64,000 nt of DNA from Cladosporium sp. IMV 00045 (lineage: Eukaryota; Ascomycota; Dothideomycetes; Cladosporiales; Cladosporiaceae), in the NCBI GenBank assembly GCA_001931905.2, contig MSJI02000640.1, positions 44,823-108,822 on the forward strand. The letters are read 5' to 3'. The position numbers and the translations under genes are program-made. Below, in pieces: positions 11,670 to 21,205 of the stretch (position 1 is its first letter; every line of letters begins with the position of its first letter). The notes below the pieces were generated by a model that was given only the letters and a program-made list of their open reading frames with translations, did no database searches and was not told the DNA's origin.

Positions 11670-13190
11670 ATGCCTTCACCTTACGTCTGTCAAGGCTGCC
11701 GCATAATTGTCCGCGCTCGCCTGAGCCAGCGACTAAACCACAGTGTCGCGCAGCCCAAGCGCTTCTTCAGCCGACCTTCGTTCGCGCCCAAACCCTCGCT
11801 AGATCTCAAACACATCCGCCAGAACCCAGGCCTTTACGAACAGAATTGCGTCGACAGAAATTACGCGGCCGCGTCGAAAAATGGCTGGAAGATTCTGGAC
11901 TTGCATCAGAAGTTGCTGCAGGAGCAGGGCAAGGCGGTCGAGTTCAGGCAGAGGGGCAATGCGCTGAGCAAAGTGCTTGCGCAAGGTGGGGATGCTCAAG
12001 TGAAGGAGAAGGCACGGAAGGAGGCGAAGGGTTTGAAGGAGAGCATTGCTGCGATCGCGAAATTGGAGAAAGAGACGCAGGTTGAGATGGAGAGGTTGGC
12101 TATGGAACTGCCCAATTTGAGCTCGCTGCAGACACCGGTCGGAGAGGATGCGACAAAAGTTGGGTATATCAATGGCGAGGAGAGACCTGTGCAGTCTCAG
12201 AAGGCTGGCAAGAGCCATGTTGATATTGGCAAGGAACTGGATATACTGGACTTTCAAGCCAGCGCAACAACGAGCGGATGGGGTTGGTACTTCCTCAAGA
12301 ATGAGGCTTCACTGCTTGAGCAGGCATTGATCCAGTACGCTCTCAGCGTTGCAATGTCGCGCGGCTGGAAGGTCATGACGCCTCCTAGTCTGGTCTACAG
12401 CCACATTGCGAGCGCATGCGGGTTCATGCCTCGCGATCACAACGGCGAGACGCAGATCTACAACATTGCACACCATGAAAGTGACACTGAAGACAAACCG
12501 AGCCTCGTTCTGGCGGGGACAGCTGAGATACCCTTTGCTGGCTCACAAGCGAACAAGACCTTGTCCGAGGCTGAACTCCCTCTCAAGGTCGTTGGCCCAT
12601 CACGCTGCTACCGTGCCGAAGCTGGTGCCCGAGGAGTAGACACCAAGGGCCTTTACCGTGTACACGAGTTCACGAAAGTGGAAATGTTCGCGTGGACGAA
12701 ACCACCTCCTACAGCAGAGATGAGTGATCGCTTTGGAACAGAAGACGAGGAACAGACACAGTCTCTGACGCAGAGCGAGACCGCTTTCGAAGAGATGCTC
12801 TCGATCCAAACTGAGATCTTGACTTCTCTTGGTCTGCACGCTCGGATTCTGGAAATGCCCTCCACCGATCTCGGCGCCTCTGCAACACGTAAAATTGATA
12901 TCGAGGCCTTCTTCCCTTCACGGACGAGTATCGATGATGGATACGGGGAGGTCACCAGCGCTTCGATCTGCACCGACTATCAGAGCCGACGACTGGGGAC
13001 CAAATACAAGGGTTCCGGAGAGCAGCACCCTCGCTTCGTACATACCGTCAACGGAACCGCTTTGGCTGTCCCTAGGGTCCTGGCGGCACTGTTGGAGAAT
13101 GGATGGAACGAAGAAGAGAAGGCTGTGTTTATCCCGAAGGTGCTGAGGAAGTGGCTGCCTGGTGGCATGGAGAAGATCACTCGCCAGTAA
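11670..13190 (+). CDS. Seryl-tRNA synthetase, mitochondrial type
   Basis: Class II aminoacyl-tRNA synthetase charging tRNA-Ser in mitochondria. Single exon, 506 residues. The N terminus is basic and hydroxylated with almost no acidic residues (RIIVRARLSQRLNH, SVAQPKRFFSR), consistent with a targeting presequence. It is followed by the antiparallel coiled-coil arm rich in K/E (about 60-160). The catalytic domain has the motif-2 region (CYRAEAGARG, then YRVHEFTKVEMF, about 311-335) and motif 3 (TVNGTALAVPRVLAALLEN, about 455-475), with the serine-site TAEIP at about 285. An in-frame ATG 54 codons upstream is less likely. Gene order SPB4 then SerRS is head-to-tail with 269 bp between them. Confidence 0.95.
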   Translation: MPSPYVCQGCRIIVRARLSQRLNHSVAQPKRFFSRPSFAPKPSLDLKHIRQNPGLYEQNCVDRNYAAASKNGWKILDLHQKLLQEQGKAVEFRQRGNALSKVLAQGGDAQVKEKARKEAKGLKESIAAIAKLEKETQVEMERLAMELPNLSSLQTPVGEDATKVGYINGEERPVQSQKAGKSHVDIGKELDILDFQASATTSGWGWYFLKNEASLLEQALIQYALSVAMSRGWKVMTPPSLVYSHIASACGFMPRDHNGETQIYNIAHHESDTEDKPSLVLAGTAEIPFAGSQANKTLSEAELPLKVVGPSRCYRAEAGARGVDTKGLYRVHEFTKVEMFAWTKPPPTAEMSDRFGTEDEEQTQSLTQSETAFEEMLSIQTEILTSLGLHARILEMPSTDLGASATRKIDIEAFFPSRTSIDDGYGEVTSASICTDYQSRRLGTKYKGSGEQHPRFVHTVNGTALAVPRVLAALLENGWNEEEKAVFIPKVLRKWLPGGMEKITRQ

Positions 13191-13557
13191 AGAGTTGGTA
13201 TCGCCGGAATTGTAGAATATTGTATGATATGATGTACATTATCTGTAGGAAATGGAGCTCTCACGGTAAAACACTTCAAAAAATTACAGTAGTACTTCTA
13301 GCGCAGCAGAGAGAATAATTGATTGCCTCTATTGCCATTTGACAACATAGAAGGATCAGAATTATTTAATGTCTCGGTCAAGTTAAAGGCGAAATACATA
13401 GACTTGGTCCGTGATTCGGACGTTCAACAGCTACATCGTCGGCTCTCCAACTTCTGGACCGGCTCTTCGAACATCCACCATACTCGCATAGTCATGCAAT
13501 AACTAAAGCGTATTAAGTTCAGCATTCTCACGGTAGGTTCATCGTACACTTTTCTTC
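13191..13557. other. Intergenic
   Basis: Spacer between the SerRS stop and the acetolactate-decarboxylase-like gene. No further feature is seen. Confidence 0.55.
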
Positions 13558-14271
13558 ATGTTGATTCTCTCTCGCTCCTTCCGTCTTCACACGCCTGTAT
13601 CCCACCTCGCCAAAAGCGTCCGAACACAATCAACAACAATCAAGATGCCTAATTCAATACCAAACGACATCTACCAATACTCTCTCGCATCCGCCTACAA
13701 AGCCGGTCTGAAATCAGGCGGTCCGCCCGTCGCTTTCCTAACCAACCATGGCACCCACGGCACTGGCTACTTCGAATCATCCTCATCGGCACGACCAAAC
13801 GACATGATCCAGCTCGAGAGTACGGCCTACAGCATCGACAAGGACGGCGCAGCATTACCAGCCGACAGAGGCGCTTGCATGCCTCATACTTCCGTCGTTG
13901 TGTTTCAACCTACATACCGCTTCAAGGCACCGCCCGGCACTACAAGCGATAAGATCAAAGAGGAGGTGTTTAGTATGGGAAGGAACACGCCTATACCTTT
14001 CAGAGTTGAGGGCGCTTTCAAGACCGTTGAGACAGAGCAGAAGGTGTACAATGATGTTAAGGGAACGATCTTCGGTTTCGTGGTACCTGCATGGCAGAAG
14101 GAGGTCAGTGGAGACGGTCTGGTGTGCTGTTTCTTGAGCGAGGACAAGAAGACGGGTGGAAGGGTGAAAGACTTCCAGACAGGAGATTCTGTCGAAGTGG
14201 ATTGGGCGAAGTGCGGAAGGTTTCACTTGGGTTTTCCGCAGGATGATGAGTATGAGCAGCTGAAGATCTAA
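13558..14271 (+). CDS. Alpha-acetolactate decarboxylase-like protein lacking the zinc-ligand histidines
   Basis: Single exon, 237 residues, whose fold-defining blocks follow bacterial ALDC (acetolactate to acetoin): IYQYSLASAYKAG, HGTHGTGYF, an LESTAYSIDKDG strand, VVVFQPTYRF and the C-terminal block FLSEDKKTGGRVKDF. In the bacterial enzyme the catalytic zinc is held by two His in an HxH just before F(I/L)S(D/E)D and by a third His in the following GGHV. Here these positions read V, C and R, so all three ligands appear lost and decarboxylase activity is doubtful. The first 29 residues (MLILSRSFRLH... Arg-rich, no acids) look like a mitochondrial presequence; a second ATG at 13645 would give a cytosolic form. 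Role unknown. Confidence 0.75.
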   Translation: MLILSRSFRLHTPVSHLAKSVRTQSTTIKMPNSIPNDIYQYSLASAYKAGLKSGGPPVAFLTNHGTHGTGYFESSSSARPNDMIQLESTAYSIDKDGAALPADRGACMPHTSVVVFQPTYRFKAPPGTTSDKIKEEVFSMGRNTPIPFRVEGAFKTVETEQKVYNDVKGTIFGFVVPAWQKEVSGDGLVCCFLSEDKKTGGRVKDFQTGDSVEVDWAKCGRFHLGFPQDDEYEQLKI

Positions 14272-14484
14272 AAGTGCCGAGGCAATGTATGATGAGGATA
14301 AACCTAGAACACATACAGTGTCCCGGAGAGGACATCAGAAGAGAGTCATGAGACTCGAGCCCTTGGATCTCCTGACGATAAAATGGCGTGACTGAGCAGT
14401 TGGTCTACGATTTTACTTCCCATGTATCATGCAGCATTGAAAGATCTTCATTCTATACTCACATCTATGGTCACTTCGAATTTA

Positions 14485-15312
14485 TCATCTAGTCACTCCA
14501 AGTTGCTCCCTGACCCTCCTCGCCGATTCTTCAACCTCCACAGGCACATCGACGTGGCCAATGAACCCTTTGCCCTTGGGACCGTACCCATTCTCGTCGT
14601 CCTTCAGTCTCGCGACTTCGCCAACAAGCAGCTCGCACAGTCGTTTCGTCTCCCACAGATCCTCTGCTCTGATCCCATCATTGCCATCGAGTAGATACAC
14701 CAACTCTCCATTGATCATCTGCACTTGAGGCACAAAGACTGGACACGCCAAAAACTTGGGTCTTGAATCCTTCGGCACGTCTTCAAAAGCCTTGTCGAAA
14801 CTAGCGATTGTGCGTAAAGACATCGTTTGATCCTGGATGACAATACAAGTCTTCGCATCTGTGACCCTGGCGTTCTCAAGTACTTTGCGAGTCTCAATGG
14901 CATTGGCGCCACAATTGGTGGAACGGTCTTCCATTAGCACGCGACATCCTTCATTCTCAATGCTTTGACGGTCAAAGAACTCCTCAAGAATTCGTAGCAG
15001 AACCTGTGCTTCGGGAAGGCCGACAATCTGATCATGAATCGTGTGAAACCTCGGATGACGTGCAACTGCTTCGTAGATGAGAGAAGTCGAATGGCCGATG
15101 CCGCCGACTAGCACAACAGTTTTCGTCAGACTAGCACGAAACTCCAGAATCAAACAAAGTCGATGCTTGATTCAGAACGGCTGAGGCGCAGATGACAATG
15201 CAGTCTACATCGTTACACTCGCGAAGGTCAGAGATCTGCTCGTGAGCTAGGAAGCGAGTCAGATGATTGACATCTCCAGCGATACCGGGAAGACACTGCT
15301 CCCTGACATGGT
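14485..15312 (-). pseudogene. DUF218 (YdcF/ElyC-like) gene with broken 5' frame
   Basis: Minus-strand reading from about 15150 to 14485 encodes the body of a fungal DUF218 protein: KTVVLVGGIGHST, a LMEDRSTNCGANA block and ETRKVLENARV, the Glu/Ser/Asn-rich signature of this family. The N-terminal part (DVNHLTRFLAHEQIS, then DVDCIVICASAVL) lies directly upstream at about 15305-15155 but in another frame, which hits TAG about 20 bases after the junction. No GT-AG pair can bridge the few bases between the two frames. The first part also lacks an in-frame ATG: a TGA precedes it near 15315, and the nearby ATGs (15310, 15274) are in a different frame. So at least one and probably two frame breaks exist. 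Biological decay or sequencing indels remain possible. Confidence 0.65.
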
Positions 15313-16103
15313 ATCAGGAGACGAAATGGTAAGTCCTGGATGTTGATGTATGTGTACAGTATACATCTCGCACAAAGAGCGACTCTCCCCCAAGGCTGAG
15401 TCAGCACTACCCACTGTTGCCACACCAGCCATTCATCAAGCCCTTGAACATCATGCCGCGTTCATACACCTTTTCCAGAAATCTACCCACAACCGGAACA
15501 CCAGCTATGGCCACGAAGACAACGGCCATAAACTGCCAAAACACGACATCAAGAACAATCAAAGAGACCGAGTGTGCTCAGGCATTTCAGGAGCGCAGCT
15601 AGAAATAACAGCACAACAGGTACATCTCGTTCAACAGCAAAATCCGCCAGAAGGTAGCTGAGCTATTCTTCTTCGAGCGGCCTCACAAGGCATCAATCAA
15701 AATCGTGGTCTGGCCATCTCAGTACACCCAGCAGGACTGCATCGGCTCGTTGGATATCACACCACACGTCGGACGAATCATCAGTTTCACATGTCCGCGG
15801 CATTGTACATTAACGACCAGAGTGACCTCTCCCTCAGCCTTGGTGGCGTTACACTGCCTACAACATGCAATGCCAGCACATTTTCAGCCAGCCACTTGCG
15901 CGGCAAAAGAGTGAACAAGGCAAACGAGGCAAACAGGTCGAACAAGGCTGAGACGAGGCTAAAGTGGCACTGTATATAAAGAGGTTGAAGGTATAGCTTA
16001 CTTGTCTGACACTGCCTTTCCTCGCCATCCCAGAGATCATCACAGCAAATCATTTACCAAATTCAAAAGAGTCTCAACATAACAAGACGACAACATTTAC
16101 AAC
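15313..16103. other. Region between broken DUF218 and HET-s-like genes
   Basis: Open frames of 60-100 codons on the plus strand match no family I recognise. No STAND/NLR receptor gene, the usual neighbour of HET-s-type effectors, is recognisable here. The right end holds the TATA box and leader of the HET-s-like locus. Confidence 0.5.
15973..15980 (+). promoter_or_regulatory. TATA box of the HET-s-like locus
   Basis: TATATAAA lies 124 bases before the HeLo ATG at 16104, with a pyrimidine/CA-rich leader between them. The promoter therefore looks preserved although the reading frame is broken. Confidence 0.55.
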
Positions 16104-16910
16104 ATGGCAGAAGCCGCAGGACTCGTCATTGGAGGCGTAAGTCTCGTTACCAGCTTTGATGCATGCATGACCACCTTCAACCGCCTCGACACTGGACGGA
16201 GATGCGGAAGAGACTATCAGCACGCCGCGGTCGACCTCGCTCTTCTTGCTCTTCGCCTTGAGCGCTGGGAGGCAGTCTATCGAGAAGGAGCACCGAGCGA
16301 CACAACCGAAAAGCAAGGAAACCTCGCCGAAGCCGCCTGGAAACTATCAACGAAAGCCTCACCAGCATCGCCAATGCATCAGACCGCTACGAACCTCAAG
16401 GCGACTCTGACGCTGTTGCTAGTCTGACGGACAAACTCCAGGCAATGACATTCGCAAAGAGGAACAAACAAACCGTCAAGGCCAAAATCGTCTGGGCGCT
16501 GCGCGACAAAGAAATTCCAGCAAGTCACCATCACGGTCAATCCAGGATTCAACAACTGGAGAAGATGACCAAAAGTCTTGAACAAGCGAGACAGCAAAAG
16601 GCCCAGGCTCAAGCAGAAGAGCTCTTAAAGAACGGGTCGATCAAAGAGCCGGAACAACGATTCCACTCCTGAAGCAACACGCCTCAAAACTCGATCCAGA
16701 CTTCAAAAAAGCAGCCTCAAAGTCGAAAGGTCACCAGTACGAACATATCATCAACAAAGACAATTCGCAATCGCTTCAAGGCAACACCATCGCCCAAGGA
16801 TACCAAGGGCCGACTTCAGAGGCCAGCATCGCTATGGAAGAGTGGAGAACATGGGCAATTCGCGCTCTCAGCAAGGAGACATCTACGGCGGCAAAGGTGT
16901 GTTTGACTAG
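16104..16910 (+). pseudogene. Frame-broken HET-s-like gene: HeLo domain plus amyloid repeats
   Basis: The start reads a HeLo domain N terminus (MAEAAGLVIGGV, then GRDYQHAAVDLALLALRLERW), the membrane-acting cell-death domain of HET-S-type proteins. The rest continues over the same 807 bases but in changing frames: about 16104-16333, 16331-16510, 16509-16556, 16554-16626, 16624-16826 and 16812-16910. The last two pieces carry two HET-s-type prion-forming repeats: GHQYEHIINKDNS followed by QGNTIAQGYQG, and HRYGRVENMGNS followed by GDIYGGKGVFD just before TAG. The second repeat resembles the GNEYGGKGFWDN ending of Podospora HET-s. No GT-AG introns can account for the shifts, so about five small indels are implied. 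The locus is inactive as written unless the sequence has errors. Confidence 0.8.
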
Positions 16911-17349
16911 GTATTGGTCTAACGGTTGGATACGAGGCGTTGAGGTCCGGTCAGCAACTTTATGATGTGATGATTTCCAGAACTGCAGGTTGTATCAATG
17001 ACACTATCACGTGCGTTGCTTCGTTCATGGAAAATGCCAATGCCAGAGCATCCATCAAGAACAAGGTGTGCCCCTACCATACCAAATCCGAGCCTCCTCC
17101 TGCTTGACGGAGGCTTTGTCAAGGATTCATGATCAAGTGCCTTTATCGAATGTCAAGCAAACTTCCATGAGATGTAAGTACGACCAACAGTGCGATAGAT
17201 CAAAGTAAAATGTTATATCTACAAAAGCAACACAGAGACGCCGATCATTCACAATCGCCGACCAACGATTCCTCAGCTCACCCCAACAAACCACAAAGTT
17301 CTTCAAAAGCCCAAAACCACCCTGACGACTCGCCAACTACCCGCGACAC
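16911..17349. other. Unassigned coding-like stretch after the HET-s-like gene
   Basis: A plus-strand frame is open from just after 16904 to about 17105 (VGYEALRSGQQLYDVM, then CVASFMENANARASIKNK). It could continue after a GTGTGC...GAG intron (about 17066-17112) as ALSRIHDQVPLSNVK. It has no obvious ATG and no family I recognise. It may be a remnant of a second gene or chance. Confidence 0.3.
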
Positions 17350-17848
17350 TCAAGAACCACATCGACAATAAGCCGCCTGCTCGCACTCCAAACTAATCAA
17401 CCAAAAAGTAAGCCAAATCCATCAAATCAATCAACACTCAACAGAAAAAAACAAAGACTTACCACCTCACACGGTTTTCACACCCATACCACGCCCAACA
17501 CCCCTCACAAGCCTCCCTATCACAGTCTGTCCTTATCCCTTCTTTCTCGGCGTCCTTGTACCGATACCACTTCCTCACAGCAGAAGGGATCGCAGTGCTC
17601 CCATCCGCGACGTAGCGAGTGCGCACTGCCGTGTGAGTTTCGAAGACGTAGCGGGTTGTTGTTGTTATGGTTGCTAGTGTTGTGGGTGTTGGGGGGAAAG
17701 AGGGAGGGGCGAGGATCGGTTGTTGGTGCTGTTGGATGGCTTCTTGGGCGATTGGGTTGCTGGGAATGTGTTGTGCTGATGCTGTGGATGTGATGATAAG
17801 TATCAAGACCATCAGGAGAGCGGTGAAGGTGTTTACTGAGGCGAGCAT
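17350..17848 (-). CDS. Small secreted protein with eight C-terminal cysteines
   Basis: Unknown family; candidate effector or surface protein. Exons 17848-17463 and 17392-17350, intron 17393-17462 (GTAAGT...TTAG); 142 residues. Without splicing the frame stops four codons after the sixth-last visible Cys-rich segment, whereas splicing adds four more cysteines (CLEC, AYCRC). The first 25 residues form a clear signal peptide (ALLMVLILIITSTASA then QHIPS). A Pro/Thr/Gln-rich middle follows, then eight Cys in about 35 residues: TDC, EAC, EGC, YGC, VRC, LEC, YC, RC. An upstream in-frame ATG at 17989 is less likely because it would bury the signal peptide. It converges with the HET-s-like locus. Confidence 0.7.
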
Positions 17849-18537
17849 TGTTGTTGTTGGTTGGAGGGCGATTCGTATGGACTGATTGATCGAAGCCCGG
17901 CAAATGTAAGAAACATGGATAAATGTACAAACGGTCACAACAAAACGACCAATACCTTTTGCAATCTCACTCATAACCATCCGCCTCATCCCATCTTATA
18001 TATGCTAGAGTACATCAACCAAAATATCTACGCGCCACGCCGCCTCCCGACCGCGTAACCAACGCAGCATTCGTCATCGATAGCGTTTGAACGTCAATGG
18101 ATCGTTTACCATTTTTGCCGCCAGAGCGCCACGCTAAAATTTACCGTCCAAATAATCCATGTGAAAATCGCGTGTTGGTGGCGGGAGCGGCGCGGTCTGG
18201 ATATAGGTAGCCGAGGGTTGGGCGGGCGCTTAAACTGATAGACTGTGCTAGCATGGATGCACTTGGGGAGTCATATGTGGATGGGAGAGGCATTTTCGAA
18301 TAGAAAAACATTGAATTGTAATGTAAAAACACTAGCCCGAACAAGAAGAGGAGTATTTCCAGTAGTTGCTTGAAGCCGAAAGTAGAAGAAGAGGAAGAAG
18401 AACTTGATGTAATTAAAAGAACAAAAAAAGCCCAACACAACACAAAAACGCCCGCTGATCATGAACGTCGTTCTTCAATCTTTGCCAATCCCTGATAGTG
18501 GTATTCTTCGCCTAAGCCCTTTCTCTCCATTCCAAGT
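17849..18537. other. Intergenic
   Basis: Holds the promoter of the secreted-protein gene (TATA box below) and the 3' flank of the acyl-CoA synthetase gene, including an A/G-rich run near 18385-18440. No gene is supported. Confidence 0.55.
17995..18002 (-). promoter_or_regulatory. TATA box of the secreted Cys-rich gene
   Basis: On the minus strand TATATAAG lies 147 bases before the ATG at 17848, a normal fungal spacing. It supports transcription from this side and the chosen start. Confidence 0.5.
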
Positions 18538-20661
18538 CTACTTACCGTAGGCAACATCGATCTCCTTCTGGTATTTCTCCAAAATACCCTTGCGGTTGAG
18601 CTTCTGGGCGGAAGTGACAAGACCGTTCTGCGGCGTCCACTCCTCTTCGGAGAGAACGACGCCCTCAATCAGTTCAATACCGTTGAGGCCGCCCTTGCGG
18701 CCGGCGGCTTGCATTTCCTTGACGACCAGGCTGTTGAGCTTCTTGTTGTGGCAGAGCTCCTCGAGTGCGGAGCCCTGGATGCCGTTGGTGTTGGCGAGCT
18801 CTTTGAGGGCAGGCTCGTTGGGCACGACGATGGCAACGGGCTTGTTCTTGTCTTGCGCGGCGTAGACACAGATGTTGCCCACGACAGGGCAGGAGCGGTA
18901 CACGGACTCGAGCTTCTCCAGTGCGATGTACTCGCCGTTCAGCGTCTTGACCAGGTTCTTCTTGCGGTCGATGATGCGCAGGTTGCCGGAGGAGTCGAAC
19001 TCGCCAATGTCGCCAGTGAGGAACCAGCCGTCGACGAAGGACTCCTTGGTCTCCTTCTCGAGGTCAAGGTAACCGCTGGCGACGGAGTCACCACGGATCC
19101 AGATCTCGCCCTGCGGCGGGTTGTTGGTGGAGTGGTAGCCAGCGTCGGGGAAGTCGACAAGCTTGATCTCAACGGAGCCGGGAACCTCACCAAGGGCGCT
19201 GTCGGTCCAGGCGAGCGGGTCCTGCAGAGCGCCCATGGCACTGGTCTCAGTCAATCCGTAACCGCCGATCATGGGCGCAATGCACATGGAAATGAAGCGC
19301 TGGGTGTCCTTGGCGATGGGACCACCGCCGTTCAAGCAAATGCGGAGTTTGCCACCAGTTGCCTCCTGAATCTTCTTGAACACAACGGTGTCGACAACGC
19401 TGGTACCAAGGCTGGCGAAGGGTAAAATGCCAGCGTGGTCCATCATGAAGCTCTTCGCGCTCATAGCACCCCAGAACATGTTCTTGACGATCGGGTTCAT
19501 CTTGGAAACCTTGCCCATGATACCCTTCTTCACGGTCTCCCACACGGCAGGCACACCGACCAGGACGGTGGGCTTAAATTCGGCAATGTCACCGCGGCAC
19601 TTACGCACGGAGTTGTCGGAGATGGTCTTGGGGTGGCCGTAACCCATGGTGCCACCCCACCAAATGCAAGCGGTCTCAAAGACAAACTCGAGAATGTGTG
19701 CAAGCGGGAGGTAAGCGAGGAGACCGTCGCCGGGACCAAGGTAAGGTCCAACGATAACGTCGACACCAGCGATGGCGGCAACGACGTTCTTGTGCGAGAG
19801 AAGCACACCCTTGGGGGTGCCGGTGGAGCCAGAAGTGAACATGATGCAGCAGAGGTCCTCGGGCTTCGGAGGGACAGGGTCGACGAAGTTGTCGGCACCC
19901 TTCTGAAGCAGCTCGCTGAAGCTGAGCACGTTCAGGTGGGGGTGCGCCTCCTTCAGCTTCGCAATGTCCGCCTTGACCTTCTCGGGCTCGGCCTTGGAAG
20001 AAGGCGCCTCGTCATCGTTGTAGATGACGGTCTGGATGTCCTTGGCCTCTTTGAGAGGGTTGATGAGTCTGGTGAGGAGATGAGGGTCGAGGAACATGGC
20101 CTTAGCGTGCGTGGCCAGCAGCGAGTGCTTGAGGCCCTCCTCTCCAAGCGTATCGTAAGCGGTGACAATCGGCATGCTCTGGCTGGACGCGCCGTGAGCG
20201 GATGCGAGCCAGTAAGGGTGGGTGGCGGCGTAGAGGTGCACGCGGTCACCAGCCTCCATGCCGAGAGCGCGGAGACCGCAGCCAAACTTGCGAGCGGTGG
20301 CCTCGTGCTCGCTGAATGATGAGTATTCGTAGGGCGAGAGCTCGTAGTATTGCCACTTCTTCTCGACCTCCTGCTCTTGGCCATCAACGTTCTTCTTGAT
20401 CATCTTGGTCTCCTCGTGCATCTGGACGAGCTTGCGCTTGCCGGTGGCCTTTGCGTTGCCGTACTTCTTGCTGGCGGTCTGGACGATGTCCCAGATGGTG
20501 CGCACATCGGGAGCGGGAGTCGACACGAGGCCATCCTTGGTGCGGTGGTTTCTCCTGGGAATAGTCTCGCCGTCCTTCTTCTGCACGCCGGGCACCTCGA
20601 CGGTGAAGGGCGCCTTCTTGACGGTCTTGGGTTGTGGGGTGAGAGTCTTGTAGTCGGTCAT
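18538..20661 (-). CDS. Long-chain fatty-acid-CoA ligase (Faa1/Faa4-like)
   Basis: Activates long-chain fatty acids to acyl-CoA using ATP (AMP-binding superfamily), feeding lipid synthesis and peroxisomal oxidation. Single exon, 707 residues. The P-loop-like motif TSGSTGTPKG is at about 274-283. The later motifs GGYGLTETSAMG, GEIWIRGDSV and WFLTGDIGEFD then DRKKNLVKTLNGEYIALEKLE are all present and in order. Length and the N-terminal block fit yeast Faa1/Faa4 rather than peroxisomal Faa2; no C-terminal peroxisome signal is seen (ends VAYGK). I chose the ATG at 20661 (MTDYKTL) over an in-frame ATG about 100 codons upstream, since that extension is low-complexity leader. Strong G/C third-position bias suggests high expression. 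Confidence 0.95.
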   Translation of the reverse strand: MTDYKTLTPQPKTVKKAPFTVEVPGVQKKDGETIPRRNHRTKDGLVSTPAPDVRTIWDIVQTASKKYGNAKATGKRKLVQMHEETKMIKKNVDGQEQEVEKKWQYYELSPYEYSSFSEHEATARKFGCGLRALGMEAGDRVHLYAATHPYWLASAHGASSQSMPIVTAYDTLGEEGLKHSLLATHAKAMFLDPHLLTRLINPLKEAKDIQTVIYNDDEAPSSKAEPEKVKADIAKLKEAHPHLNVLSFSELLQKGADNFVDPVPPKPEDLCCIMFTSGSTGTPKGVLLSHKNVVAAIAGVDVIVGPYLGPGDGLLAYLPLAHILEFVFETACIWWGGTMGYGHPKTISDNSVRKCRGDIAEFKPTVLVGVPAVWETVKKGIMGKVSKMNPIVKNMFWGAMSAKSFMMDHAGILPFASLGTSVVDTVVFKKIQEATGGKLRICLNGGGPIAKDTQRFISMCIAPMIGGYGLTETSAMGALQDPLAWTDSALGEVPGSVEIKLVDFPDAGYHSTNNPPQGEIWIRGDSVASGYLDLEKETKESFVDGWFLTGDIGEFDSSGNLRIIDRKKNLVKTLNGEYIALEKLESVYRSCPVVGNICVYAAQDKNKPVAIVVPNEPALKELANTNGIQGSALEELCHNKKLNSLVVKEMQAAGRKGGLNGIELIEGVVLSEEEWTPQNGLVTSAQKLNRKGILEKYQKEIDVAYGK

Positions 20662-21205
20662 GATGGGCGAGGATGATGAGAATCGCGGGTGAGGGAGGGA
20701 GTCGAGAGACATACAAGAGCAGAGAAAGCTCTGTAGTTGAAGAGTAAGAGGAAGAGGGTAAGCTAAGGTCGAGGTAGGTGGATGGTGAGAGTTGGTGAGA
20801 CGGCGCGGCAGCAAGAGGCTGGGCGAGGATGGTTGACAAAGAGAGAGCTCAACTTGCGCTCTGACGCGCCAACGACTAAGCGACGTCACAGCCAAACGGT
20901 GGAAAGCTCCTTCCAATCGAACACTGCCGCCGAGAGGGGGAGGCAAGCCACTAAGAAACATGTGATCACCATATTTATTTGCTGCCTGTCCGCTTGCAGC
21001 GTTTGTCTCTCAACACACCATCAATACCTTATCTTTTCGATTACACAATAACAGCGGTGAAAGTGTGACAATGTTTTTCCACGTGCTGGACAGCTTCCAT
21101 TCGGTACGGGTTGACGGTTCCGTGACGATCCTAGCCCACGACTCCAAGACATTCCGTCCTCCTCAGAAAACTACAAATACTGAGTCTTGTCCTTCCAAGA
21201 AATCT
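20662..21205. other. Intergenic
   Basis: Promoter of the acyl-CoA synthetase and 3' UTR of the MFS gene. No further feature is seen. Confidence 0.55.

Noticed and set aside
16136..16158. GTAAGT...CAG pair inside the HeLo start of the HET-s-like locus
   Set aside because: A 23-base intron is too short to be spliced, and its removal would delete conserved HeLo residues without repairing any frame break.
19435..20319. 294-codon plus-strand open frame
   Set aside because: Antisense to the acyl-CoA synthetase; no domain, same codon-bias artefact.
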